Origin: an uncultured Calothrix sp.
Lineage (GTDB): Bacteria > Cyanobacteriota > Cyanobacteriia > Cyanobacteriales > Nostocaceae
Length of the DNA stretch: 39,365 nucleotides
NCBI GenBank assembly: GCA_937973965.1
Contig: CALJJQ010000131.1
Span: 1 to 39,365 of the forward strand
Direction: 5' to 3'
The position numbers were made by a program, and so were the translations under genes. Positions 16,458-24,957 of the stretch are shown here, piece by piece (position 1 is the stretch's first letter; every line of letters begins with the position of its first letter). The notes beneath the pieces are model-generated. The model was not told where the DNA came from and made no database searches. It saw only the letters and a program-made list of their open reading frames with translations.

Positions 16458-17519
16458 ATGATACCTCTCAACAACCAAGTTTACTCGGTGATTTGGCATA
16501 ATGACGCAGTTTCCCTGATTGACCAAACCCGTTTACCCCACGAATATGCCCTCGTCGAAATTCACCGCAGTGAAGACATGGCTAGAGCCATTAAAACCAT
16601 GATAGTCAGGGGAGCGCCAGCAATTGGTATCGCCGCAGCCTACGGGATTTATCTCGGTGCAAGGGAAATTAATACTAGCGATCGCGAATTATTTTTAGAA
16701 CGTTTGGAAGCAGTGGCTGCAATGTTAAAAGCTACTCGTCCCACGGCTGTCAACTTGTTTTGGGCAATTTCTCGAATAATGAAAGTTGCCTATGAAACAT
16801 TAGGGTCAGTAGAAGATATTCGTCAAGCTCTCTTTAAAACTGCCCAAGATTTACAAATAGAGGATTTACAAACCTGTCAGGCAATCGGTGATAATGGGTT
16901 AAAAGTGTTACCAAGTAATCCAGAAAAATTAACATTATTAACCCACTGTAACGCTGGAGCCTTAGCCACCGCAGGTTATGGTACAGCTTTGGGTGTAGTG
17001 CGGTCTGCATGGCGAGAAGGACGTTTAAATCGCCTATTTGCCGATGAAACCCGTCCCCGCTTACAAGGTGCAAAATTGACCGCTTGGGAATGTGTACAGG
17101 AGGGAATACCTGTGACTGTGATTACTGATAATATGGCAGCCCATTGTATGCAGCAAGGGTTAATCGATGCGGTGGTAGTTGGTGCAGACCGGATTGCAGC
17201 GAATGGCGATGCTGCCAATAAGATCGGAACCTATAGTTTAGCAATTGTCGCCCAAGCCCATCATATACCCTTTTATGTGGCTGCACCTATTTCCACCATA
17301 GATTTTGACTTGACCGATGGCAGTCAAATTCCCATCGAAGAACGAGACCCAACGGAAATTTATCAAGTGGGAACAACTCAATTAACTCCTAATGGGGTAG
17401 ACTATTATAATCCCGCCTTTGATGTCACAAACGCCAATTTAATTACAGGAATTATTACCGAGCGTGGTGTATTTTCTCCTAGTGAGTTAACTACTCTTAA
17501 GGAAGCACAAACTGTTTGA
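16458..17519 (+). CDS. mtnA: S-methyl-5-thioribose-1-phosphate isomerase
   Basis: Converts methylthioribose-1-phosphate to methylthioribulose-1-phosphate in the methionine salvage pathway. The 353 residues are full length. Family hallmarks are the phosphate-binding [15 protein letters not shown] near residues 49-63, [19 protein letters not shown] with the catalytic cysteine at 164, and [20 protein letters not shown] with the catalytic aspartate at 244. The start ATG matches the usual N-terminus ([17 protein letters not shown]). A structured leader precedes it. No other methionine-salvage gene is in the window. The related eIF2B-alpha fold can mislead, but the Cys/Asp pair supports MtnA. Confidence 0.96.
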   Translation: MIPLNNQVYSVIWHNDAVSLIDQTRLPHEYALVEIHRSEDMARAIKTMIVRGAPAIGIAAAYGIYLGAREINTSDRELFLERLEAVAAMLKATRPTAVNLFWAISRIMKVAYETLGSVEDIRQALFKTAQDLQIEDLQTCQAIGDNGLKVLPSNPEKLTLLTHCNAGALATAGYGTALGVVRSAWREGRLNRLFADETRPRLQGAKLTAWECVQEGIPVTVITDNMAAHCMQQGLIDAVVVGADRIAANGDAANKIGTYSLAIVAQAHHIPFYVAAPISTIDFDLTDGSQIPIEERDPTEIYQVGTTQLTPNGVDYYNPAFDVTNANLITGIITERGVFSPSELTTLKEAQTV

Positions 17520-17745
17520 AGTTAGGGAGAAGTGAGCAGTAAGTAGGAAGTGGAGAGTAACCTACATGTATTGCTTACCTCCCAACTAGAATATATTATC
17601 AGTCCTAATATACCAATGCTTTGAGCCATCATCGAAAAGTGTGCTGCTTAAGCGCTGAAATCTTGCGGTATTGCTGAATGTCAGGTGAATTGGACGGATT
17701 GAAAAAGCGAAAATCCTTGTGAATCAATGATTTTGTCAGTTAAAG

Positions 17746-17916
17746 TTGAAAGTAATCCCACTAGTTGAGAACAAAGTCAACAACTGGCTGATTTGCGGTT
17801 TACTGAATTTTATTCTCAAGATACTAGAAGGTTTTTAAAAACTTTTATTACCCACAAATAATGCTGGACAAGATTTTCAGGTTGTAAGGTTTATCGTCGC
17901 TAGCTCTCTTTGGCGG
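17746..17916. repeat. Dispersed repeat, copy without insertion
   Basis: Starting at TTGAAAGTAA and passing through TTTATTCTCAAGATACTAG, GGTTTTTAAAAACTTTTATT, AATGCTGGACAAGATTTTCA and ATCGTCGCTAG to GGCGG, it aligns collinearly with 21695-22014. The latter carries a 161-bp insertion at TACTAG, and this copy shows the empty site at 17822-17827. It fills most of the 600-bp gap between mtnA and nfu, which otherwise shows no gene. Confidence 0.75.
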
Positions 17917-18118
17917 AGTACTCGCTTTGACTATGAATGGATGAATGATGCGATCGCCTGAATGCACCCCATCTAAATTAAACGATCGCCTATGGCATAG
18001 CTATGCTTATCCCCCACTCTTCCTCTTATCCCCTCTCCTACTCCTCATTTTCAAGCTAGACTTTTAAATAAGTAAAAATCAACCATCAAATCCGAAGCAA
18101 GAGAAGAGGTATAACACG

Positions 18119-18349
18119 ATGGAATTAACCACAGAGAACGTAGAAAAAGTTTTAAATGAAATGCGTCCCTACCTGATGTCCGATGGTGGTAACGTTGAAT
18201 TGGTAGAATTGGATGGACCGATCGTTAAATTGCGCTTACAAGGTGCTTGTGGCTCTTGTCCCAGTTCCCAGATGACTTTGCGCATGGGAATTGAACGCCG
18301 TTTGCGGGAAATGATTCCCGAAATTGCGGAAGTGGAACAGGTCGCTTAG
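18119..18349 (+). CDS. nfu: Nfu-type iron-sulfur scaffold (NifU C-terminal domain)
   Basis: A 76-residue single-domain protein. It corresponds to the C-terminal domain of NifU and to the stand-alone cyanobacterial/chloroplast Nfu scaffold, which assembles an Fe-S cluster between subunits of a dimer. The cluster ligands C44 and C47 lie in GACGSCPSS. The flanking segments [15 protein letters not shown] and [17 protein letters not shown] are typical. AGAAGAGG about eleven bases upstream supports the ATG. It is likely essential for photosystem I cluster supply, as shown for such proteins in other cyanobacteria. Confidence 0.95.
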   Translation: MELTTENVEKVLNEMRPYLMSDGGNVELVELDGPIVKLRLQGACGSCPSSQMTLRMGIERRLREMIPEIAEVEQVA

Positions 18350-18500
18350 GGAAGAGAACTATACTTTATCCGCATTTCTCACAAAACCCTAAAACTCACA
18401 GGAAGTAGGGAGTTGTGAGAAGAGAAATTCAGGTTTACATGGCAGTAAACTAAGCTTTGACTTAGGCAAGTAGTTAACTGTTAATTGTCAACCGTCAACA

Positions 18501-19050
18501 AGCCAAAAAGGAAATGTATCACCGTGGGAAGTATCACAAAATGCCAAAATTGCCTTGGATTGGGTTACATGGCTAACCCCTCACGGTGAAAATTATCCTT
18601 TGTTTCGCGAAGTCGGGTTTCTGGAATCTGGTTTTCAGCCTTGCTTCAAAACGCGAACAGTTGATTCAACTGCTCGCTTCCTCCTTGTGATTGGCTGAAG
18701 TGGAGAGAAACCCGACTATTGAAACTTCCCATTGATTGCATTAAAAAAGTCTCGAAAGCAAATCTAGAACCTATACTAGGTCGTAAAATGATGATTTCGT
18801 TGCTCAGGTTCCAAATTTATCCAGCGATCGCATAACAAGCTTTACAAAGGTTTTGATACTCCAGATTATCAACAAGCGCACTTGTTTGGGGAAAAAAGAC
18901 TTGAATCCCTTGTAGAAATTGCATTACGCTTTATATTCCGCGAACCCTAAATATATTTGGAAAACTTTTGAAGAACAGAGAAATGAAGATGGGTATTTGC
19001 CAACAAACCAGTTGATGACGGGAGATGGTAGTTTAAATATATGTAGTTGA
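18501..19050 (+). pseudogene. Decayed gene interrupted by a foldback element
   Basis: Coding-like fragments occur in series without an intact frame. Fragment one (from 18501) reads VSPWEVSQNAKIALDWV then TWLTPHGENYPLFREV before the foldback element at 18602-18725. After it, one frame is open from about 18722 (LPIDCIKKVSKANLEPIL), and another from 18831 reads NKLYKGFDTPDYQQAHLFG and RLESLVEIALRFIFRE, then stops at 18948. A one-base frame change continues it as NPKYIWKTFEEQRNEDGYL and PTNQLMTGDGSLNICS, stopping at 19048-19050. The composition looks like real protein. I do not recognise the family. The rest of the 750-bp gap before the GH57 gene shows no gene. Confidence 0.5.
18602..18725. mobile_element. 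124-bp nested foldback element
   Basis: Concentric inverted repeats: GTTTC (18602-18606) / GAAAC (18721-18725); AGTCGGGTTTCT (18611-18622) / AGAAACCCGACT (18706-18717), perfect 12 bp; TTCAGCC (18634-18640) / GGCTGAA (18693-18699); and GCGAACAGTTGA (18653-18664) / TCAACTGCTCGC (18666-18677), with one mismatch. No target duplication was found. It sits inside the decayed gene and separates its coding-like fragments. Confidence 0.75.
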
Positions 19051-19101
19051 TAGTCCTACCAATCCACAACCTCCACCGCACACCAGTTTATTTTTTACGT
19101 T

Positions 19102-21336
19102 ATGTCCTATCCCCTCTACGTCGCATTTATTTGGCATCAACACCAACCTTTGTATCGAGTTCCTGAAAATGGCAGTTCGTCATCAAGTTTCCAAAAGTAT
19201 TTGTTGCCGTGGGTGAGGTTGCACGGTACCAAGGATTATTTAGACTTAATTTTATTACTGGAACAATACCCAAAGTTACATCAAACGGTAAATTTGGTTC
19301 CTTCCTTAATCTTACAATTAGAAGATTATGTTGCAGGAACAGCCTTTGACCCCTATTTACAAGTAAGTTTAACGCCGACAGAAAATTTAAGCACCATTCA
19401 AAAAGAGTTTGTCATCAACAACTTTTTTGATGCCAATCACCACACCTTGATTGACCCCCATCCCCGTTATGCCGAGTTGTACACCCAAAGGCAAGAAAAA
19501 GGAACAGCCTGGTGTTTAGAAAATTGGCAATTGCATGATTTTGGAGATTTACAAGCTTGGCATAATTTAGCTTGGATTGATCCGTTGTTTTGGGATGATC
19601 CGGAAATTGCCGCTTGGTTGCAAAAAGGGAAGAATTTTAGTTTAAGCGATCGCCAACGTATCTACTCGAAACAAAAGGAAATTTTAGCCAGAATTATCCC
19701 CCAACACCGGAAAATGCAAGATAGCGGTCAGTTGGAGGTGACAACTACACCCTACACCCATCCAATTTTACCTTTATTGGCGGATACGAATGCAGGACGG
19801 GTTGCTGTCCCAAATATGAATTTACCGGAGTCCCGCTTCCAGTGGTCAGAGGATATTCCCCGTCATCTACGTAAAGCGAAGGAAATATATATAGATCGAT
19901 TTGGCTGTCTACCCCGCGGTCTATGGCCTTCCGAACAATCCGTCAGTCCGGAAATCATACCCTATATTTGTGATGCCGGATTTAAATGGATTTGCTCCGA
20001 TGAAGCCGTATTGGGCTGGTCACTGCAACACTTTTTCCACCGGGATGGAGCAGGGAATTTACTAGAACCAGAATTATTGTATCGTCCCTATCATCTACAA
20101 ACAGATCAGGGAGAATTAGCCATCGTTTTCCGTGACCACCGTCTCTCGGATTTAATCGGTTTTACCTACAGTGCCATGACTCCCAAACAAGCAGTACGGG
20201 ACTTGGTGGGACACCTCCAATCTATCCACCGAATGCATCGACAAAGACAACCAGAGCAACCGTGGTTAGTGACGATTGCCTTGGATGGGGAAAATTGTTG
20301 GGAATTTTATGAGCAAGATGGCAAGCCTTTCCTGGAACAACTTTATCAAACCCTGACCCAGGAACCCCATATACAACTAGTTACGGTTTCCGAATTTTTA
20401 GATAAATACCCCGTAACAGCTACTATTCCCACAAACCAACTTCATAGTGGTTCCTGGGTGGATGGTAGTTTCACCACTTGGATTGGCGACCCGGTAAAAA
20501 ATCGTGCTTGGGATTACCTCGCCAGAGCACGTCAAGTTTTAGCTAATCACCCCGAAGCCACGGAAGAGAACAATCCCGCAGCTTGGGAAGCTTTGTATGC
20601 GGCTGAAGGTTCCGATTGGTTTTGGTGGTTTGGGGAAGGTCACTCCTCTAACCATGATGCCATCTTTGACCAACTCTTTCGGGAACATCTCATCGGGTTA
20701 TACCAAGCTTTAAATGAACCAGTTCCCCCCTATTTACACTATCCCCTGGAAAGCCATGAAACCGGGGGAGACCGTCTACCCCAAAGTTTTATCCATCCAG
20801 TCATTGATGGTAAAGGAGATGAACAGGATTGGGATAAAGCCGGTAGAATCGCCGTTGGTGGTGCTAGGGGAACTATGCATAATAATAGTTTGGTGCAAAA
20901 AATTTGGTACGGTTACGACCACTTGAATTTTTATATTCGTGTCGATTTTAAAACCGGAGTTCAACCGGGCACAGATTTACCAGCAGAACTCCATCTCCTT
21001 TGGTTCTATCCAGGGCGAACCATGCATAACAGTCCCATGCCCATCGCCGAAGTTCCCGACATCCCACCCTTGAATTACCTGTTCCACCATCACCTGGAAA
21101 TTGATTTAATTAGCGAGTCAGCCCAATTTCAAGAAGCTAAAGAAAACTTTCAGTGGGAATTTCGCACAAGTCGGGCACAGGTCGCCTTCAATCGCTGCTT
21201 GGAAATTGCCGTACCCTGGACAGACTTGCAAGTCCCCCCCGATTATCAGCTCAATATGGTTTTAGTTTTAGCTGATGACGGTTGCTTCCACTCTTTTGTC
21301 CCAGAAAATAATTTTGTGGCGATCGCAGTACCGTAA
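19102..21336 (+). CDS. Glycoside hydrolase family 57 protein
   Basis: A 744-residue retaining alpha-glucan enzyme of family GH57 (amylase, amylopullulanase or related specificity). The N-terminal FIWHQHQP is at residues 9-16. The catalytic nucleophile is the glutamate at 278 in LWPSEQSVSPE, and the likely acid/base is the aspartate at 395 in ALDGENCWEFY. WFGEGHSSNHDAIFDQLFREHL near 515-536 is also a family marker. Residues from about 575 form an additional beta-rich domain (HPVIDGKGDEQDWDKAGRIA, then FYIRVDFKTGV) resembling the DOMON/carbohydrate-binding part seen in cyanobacterial GH57 proteins. There is no signal peptide, so it probably acts on cytosolic glycogen. Exact specificity cannot be read from the sequence. 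Confidence 0.93.
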   Translation: MSYPLYVAFIWHQHQPLYRVPENGSSSSSFQKYLLPWVRLHGTKDYLDLILLLEQYPKLHQTVNLVPSLILQLEDYVAGTAFDPYLQVSLTPTENLSTIQKEFVINNFFDANHHTLIDPHPRYAELYTQRQEKGTAWCLENWQLHDFGDLQAWHNLAWIDPLFWDDPEIAAWLQKGKNFSLSDRQRIYSKQKEILARIIPQHRKMQDSGQLEVTTTPYTHPILPLLADTNAGRVAVPNMNLPESRFQWSEDIPRHLRKAKEIYIDRFGCLPRGLWPSEQSVSPEIIPYICDAGFKWICSDEAVLGWSLQHFFHRDGAGNLLEPELLYRPYHLQTDQGELAIVFRDHRLSDLIGFTYSAMTPKQAVRDLVGHLQSIHRMHRQRQPEQPWLVTIALDGENCWEFYEQDGKPFLEQLYQTLTQEPHIQLVTVSEFLDKYPVTATIPTNQLHSGSWVDGSFTTWIGDPVKNRAWDYLARARQVLANHPEATEENNPAAWEALYAAEGSDWFWWFGEGHSSNHDAIFDQLFREHLIGLYQALNEPVPPYLHYPLESHETGGDRLPQSFIHPVIDGKGDEQDWDKAGRIAVGGARGTMHNNSLVQKIWYGYDHLNFYIRVDFKTGVQPGTDLPAELHLLWFYPGRTMHNSPMPIAEVPDIPPLNYLFHHHLEIDLISESAQFQEAKENFQWEFRTSRAQVAFNRCLEIAVPWTDLQVPPDYQLNMVLVLADDGCFHSFVPENNFVAIAVP

Positions 21337-21694
21337 TTTTCAGATTACCCCTGTGATTGATTAGTTATTTTAATCTGGAAAATCCCAAAATACTGCATTT
21401 GCTCCATTTCGCGATTTTTATTGTCAATAAATCCAGATTAATCTCAATATTAATGATTTTATTGTCAATAAACTACGTAATTACAATCTTTTGAAGACTG
21501 ATAATTGACATCTTGACAAATCCCAGATATCCTATAGTAAAATGCCGCCGGAGCTATGGATAGTAGTCACAACCTCATTTATTCAAAAGCCTTCTGACGG
21601 TAAGTGAGATTTGCTGTCCTAAGAGTCGAGTTTTTTAAGATAAATCTTGATGCAATCAAATAATCAGCTTCAAAACCTGACTTTTCGCCACGAT

Positions 21695-22014
21695 TTGAAA
21701 GTAACCTCATTCAAAAGTTAATATATTGACTGATTTCAAATTTACTGATTTTATTCTCAACATACTAGTACCGCATGGCGTAAATACGCCTAGCCTATCC
21801 CTAGCTCCCATGCTTCGCCTGGGAGTCAAAGGGTGCAAGGCTCCGCCTTCATTCACTGGGTGACCATGCAGAGCACAGTTACCAGATATAAAGATAAATG
21901 GTCTGGATATTTTCGCCAACCTGTACTAGGGGGTTTTTAGAAACTTCTATTTCCTGCGAATAATACTGGACAAGAGTTTCAGGCTTTATAACTCATCGTA
22001 GTTCGCGCTTGCGG
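21695..22014. repeat. Dispersed repeat, copy with insertion
   Basis: It aligns with 17746-17916 on both sides of a 161-bp insertion. The left part is TTGAAAGTAA to TACTAG (21695-21768); the right part resumes at GGGGTTTTTAGAAACTTCTA and runs through AATACTGGACAAGAGTTTCA to GCGG at 22014. The dispersed repeat at 22021 follows directly. Together with the insertion, these fill most of the 880-bp gap between the GH57 gene and the membrane-protein gene; the segment 21337-21694 shows no gene. Confidence 0.75.
21769..21929. mobile_element. 161-bp insertion with TACTAG duplication
   Basis: The sequence between two TACTAG copies (21763-21768 and 21924-21929) is absent from the homologous copy at 17746-17916, which has one TACTAG. 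The insert contains small palindromes (GGCGTA-AA-TACGCC; CTCCCATGCTTCGCCTGGGAG-like; AGGCTCCGCCT). It also holds a hairpin region CACTGGGTGACCATGCAGAG shared with the start of the window. There is no coding capacity. A 6-bp target duplication is the simplest reading. Confidence 0.7.
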
Positions 22015-22020
22015 AAAACA

Positions 22021-22160
22021 CGTCTCTATATCTTGTAAGCTTTTAAGGGTATTTTAGTCGCAAAAATGCTTTCCAAATAGGCGTATAGAAGTCCCTAACC
22101 CTAACGAAAAAACCGTTACAGCTAGCGCTGCGCTTCACGAACAGTAGACCCTAGATAGCT
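22021..22160. repeat. Dispersed degenerate repeat, copy 2
   Basis: Aligned with 8025-8240: CGTCTCTATATCTTGTAAGC, TTTTAGTCGCAAAAATGC, TTCCAAATAGGCGTATAGA and CGAAAAAACC are shared with small differences. The second half is shorter but retains GTAGACCCTAGATAG. Confidence 0.65.
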
Positions 22161-22206
22161 CTCTCCGTAGAAATACTCACGTTAAATTGGCAGAAAAATA
22201 GAACCC

Positions 22207-22234
22207 TTCCTGTCTCCTAACTTCTGTATTCTCT
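22207..22234. repeat. ACAGGAG-type repeat at a gene 3' end
   Basis: Read on the minus strand it is AGAGAATACAGAAGTTAGGA followed by GACAGGAA, matching the repeat at 37325-37350. It encodes the last residues (REYRS) and the TAG stop (22217-22219) of the minus-strand membrane-protein gene. Confidence 0.6.
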
Positions 22235-24037
22235 ATCCTTTAACCCTGCTTCGACAACACATTCAGCCTTAACTACCAGCAATTGTTCAACCTGAAGGGA
22301 AGTACAACGCTGTAAATGTTGGAGAATAACAGGCTGTTGACCTTGCTGTGTCATGACTTGGAATTGGGTAGATATTTCCTTGGCTAAATCTTGCCACTGT
22401 TGCAGCCAGCGATTTTTGAGAATATATTCCCTACTGAAAGCATCTTGATCGATGACAAAATAATCCACGCCATATTTATCAATAAAACCTTTGACTTGGT
22501 GAATATCTGGACTGTATTGAGCGCGAATTAAATCCTTTCCCCTTGTTGTGATAATTCGGTCATAACCTACATGGTAGGGTACAGCATATTCCCAACCAAT
22601 TAAAATTGAGCGTTTTGCAAATACTGGAATATTATCTGTGTTGGGGTTGATGGAAGCAATCAGAGTATCCTGGGGTTGTTTCTGCAAGAAAGCGTACATT
22701 GAACCGTAATTATCTCGCAGATAGACGGTACAGGTAAAGTTAGCTAAAAAAGAGGGGTAAATAATGAGAATCAAGACGAGTAAGGAGACAAATAGAGTCG
22801 AAAGTCTTTGTGGATAAATTTGATTTTTTTGATTCTGAATTATCCAAGCTAAAATTGACTCCATCATTGATACAATGAAAATCGATGCCGCAATTATGGC
22901 GACAAACTTGAGGGTATATCGACTATATCTTGCTGGAGCAAAAAGTTTATATAAAAATAGATGGGCTAGAAAGAACATACCCAATGATGAAAAGATAATT
23001 TGAGGCAAAATCTGGACATTTTGAGTGAGACATTGCCGAAGTTTAAATTGATGGGGATAGTAAAAGATTAAGGGTAAAAATAAACCGAAGAAATTAAAAG
23101 TATGTTCCAAAACATTGGGAATTAAACCACTATGTTGGTCAAAAAACCAAAACATCGCCAAATCATCCCGAAAAAATCTTATCCGACCCGTCTGCGCTAA
23201 TCCCGGTGACAATCTTGCAGCTTCTCCAGATATGGTTGGGCCAAACTCTGAAGAAGTTAATGCATAGGGTAACATAATCACAAATGCTAATACCAATCCT
23301 CCCAGACTCAATATATAATCGTCTCGCTGTTTTACCAGACTAATTTTTCCTGATTGCCAGCGAAATAATCTCAGAATCAGAATTCCAGAAACGATAAATA
23401 TAAAAGGAGGATAAAATAAACCTAAAAAAACAATGGAAATGAGACAGGGAACTAAATAACGACGGGATAAATAGTATAAAAAAGCAATGAAAAAAACAAA
23501 AATAAATGAGCGAGGTGTGGCAGAGACTAAATCATCCCGAAGGGAGAGATTTTGAGCATATAACAAGCTGCTAATAAATCCCGCTATGGGAACAGGAAAT
23601 ATTTCCATTGAGAGAAAGAACCAGTAAGAAATGCTGATGAATTTTAAGAAAATAGGCAGGATTTTGCTAAAGAGTAAAGGTTCAATTCCCAACTTGGCAA
23701 AAAATGCAAAAAAAGTTGTAAATCCCCAGGGTGTAACAGAAGCAAAATATTCCGCAATTACATCATTGGGTAAGATACCTGGCTCAATAAATTTTTGTAA
23801 CCAAAACGTATATACCCTCGCATCATCTTGGACTACATAATTACCACTAAAGGCTTCCTGAAGTTCTAGGTAGCTATAAAATAAGCCAAAAATCAAACTT
23901 AAAATTAAACAGATACGTCGTTGGATTGTGAACGACCTGGAATTTGTATCCGTAATCAACCGATGTAACTGTTTGGCAATCATTATCAAGTAACAAAATT
24001 CACAAAGGTAAATGAGGTAAATCCTACATCTAAGCAT
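22217..24037 (-). CDS. Polytopic membrane protein, GT-C-like, unassigned
   Basis: A 606-residue integral membrane protein with roughly ten hydrophobic segments between residues 40 and 430 and a soluble C-terminal domain of about 170 residues. After the first membrane segment comes GNYVVQDDARVYTFWLQKF, whose acidic DD pair in the first extracytoplasmic loop recalls GT-C glycosyltransferases. PYALTSSEFGPTISG and FAPARYSRYTLKF are further loop motifs. The C-terminal part (YGVDYFVIDQDAFSREYIL) resembles the globular domain of such proteins. I do not assign a substrate. The start may instead be M19 (position 23983). The last codons lie in an ACAGGAG-type repeat, so the natural C-terminus may have been replaced. 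Confidence 0.7.
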   Translation of the reverse strand: MLRCRIYLIYLCEFCYLIMIAKQLHRLITDTNSRSFTIQRRICLILSLIFGLFYSYLELQEAFSGNYVVQDDARVYTFWLQKFIEPGILPNDVIAEYFASVTPWGFTTFFAFFAKLGIEPLLFSKILPIFLKFISISYWFFLSMEIFPVPIAGFISSLLYAQNLSLRDDLVSATPRSFIFVFFIAFLYYLSRRYLVPCLISIVFLGLFYPPFIFIVSGILILRLFRWQSGKISLVKQRDDYILSLGGLVLAFVIMLPYALTSSEFGPTISGEAARLSPGLAQTGRIRFFRDDLAMFWFFDQHSGLIPNVLEHTFNFFGLFLPLIFYYPHQFKLRQCLTQNVQILPQIIFSSLGMFFLAHLFLYKLFAPARYSRYTLKFVAIIAASIFIVSMMESILAWIIQNQKNQIYPQRLSTLFVSLLVLILIIYPSFLANFTCTVYLRDNYGSMYAFLQKQPQDTLIASINPNTDNIPVFAKRSILIGWEYAVPYHVGYDRIITTRGKDLIRAQYSPDIHQVKGFIDKYGVDYFVIDQDAFSREYILKNRWLQQWQDLAKEISTQFQVMTQQGQQPVILQHLQRCTSLQVEQLLVVKAECVVEAGLKDREYRS

Positions 24038-24080
24038 CTTGCATGTAAATAGGGAGTGGGGAAGGTTAATTAATATCCCT

Positions 24081-24206
24081 GTAAGTCGTCACAAATAAAC
24101 CTAATTATTTAACGAATTGCAAACAATATTCACAGCCTTGAGATTGCTTCCTGTCACTGTGTTCCACTCGCTTCGGACATACCTTGATTTTTTAACGACG
24201 ACTTAC
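24081..24206. mobile_element. 126-bp element with AAGTCG-type ends
   Basis: GTAAGTCGTC (24081-24090) and GACGACTTAC (24197-24206) are perfect 10-bp inverted repeats, similar to the AGTAAGTCGGTG ends of the element at 5101-5212. The inner bases diverge and no flanking direct repeat was found. The sequence just outside the right end resembles that following the solo end at 11237. Confidence 0.6.
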
Positions 24207-24231
24207 TGATGTTTCCTGTCTAGTTGTATCA

Positions 24232-24420
24232 ACACTAAATGGTGGATTCACTTGTCAATTAGCGATGGGAATAGCTGAAATATCTCAACAAGTGATAATA
24301 CGCTGCGTAATTGGTAACAATTACACCTCCTAGGATAGAGCTTCCGGAGAATTAGACAAAACATTAGGGTTTTGCAAAGATACAGTGATGGGACTGGTAG
24401 CGGTTGGTAAATACGGGTAA
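24232..24420 (+). pseudogene. Possible decayed coding fragment
   Basis: A 63-codon frame with one internal TAG (24331-24333) reads TLNGGFTCQLAMGIAEISQQ then VIIRCVIGNNYTS, stop, DRASGELDKTLGFCKDTVMG and LVAVGKYG. The composition is protein-like, but there is no start or family match. It lies in the 920-bp gap before the kinase gene. The remainder of that gap holds repeats and no gene. Confidence 0.3.
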
Positions 24421-24711
24421 ATTAGAGACATTAGGGTAATTCGTAATTCTGAATACCCGCTACGCGGGAAGCAAGCTACGTAATTATGTTTATTTATATG
24501 TGGAGACTTGAGAAAAGGAGGTGGGTGTGGACGGAGTGTTGTTTATCGCTCCTTGCGACTTCAACTGAAAACAAGCAACTCTGTTGGAAGCGGGAGTTCA
24601 ACCCCATAAATTCCTGACTAGAAAGTCCCTATTTGCTCCCAAATCAGACCGATGCAGTTGTTACATAGATATATACAGTGGCTTTTATTCCACCACATTA
24701 ATGAGAAAAGG

Positions 24712-24843
24712 TAGTAGTCTGTCCCATAGGTTCTGAGGGGGTTTGTAGTAGTGGCTCTGGTACAAAAAAAGCTTGAAAATAAAGCGATCAAGCGCTACTA
24801 CGTGCCTTTCTTCACCCATCAAAATTAATGGGACAAACCACTA
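24712..24843. mobile_element. 132-bp MITE with TA ends (IS630/Tc1-mariner style)
   Basis: The ends TAGTAGTCTGTCCCAT and ATGGGACAAACCACTA are 16-bp inverted repeats with two mismatches, starting and ending in TA, as expected for a TA target duplication. There is no coding capacity. Partial or diverged copies lie at 13844-13992 and 39016-39105. All share AAAAAGCTT in the interior; the first also shares GCTACTACGTGCCTTTCTT. Confidence 0.75.
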
Positions 24844-24900
24844 GAGAAGAAATCAGATTAGATAGTCCATGTGTAAGTCCTGTAGACGTACCACGTGTGA

Positions 24901-24923
24901 CTTCTCCTAGAGAAGACTATAAA
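24901..24923 (+). promoter_or_regulatory. Palindrome and -10 box before the kinase gene
   Basis: CTTCTC-CTA-GAGAAG is a perfect 6-bp inverted repeat (24901-24915), followed two bases later by TATAAA (24918-24923), a plausible -10 element. The palindrome would lie in the -35 to -10 spacer, where a repressor could act. A -35 hexamer is not clear. Confidence 0.35.
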
Positions 24924-24957
24924 AAACACCTGCTTAAATAACCTGTCTTGTAGCCAG

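Noticed and set aside
24560-24620. Possible IS200/IS605 or TnpB-linked right end (GCGGGAGTTCAACCCC)
   Set aside because: No tnpA or tnpB sequence is nearby, and the expected strong subterminal hairpin is not convincing.
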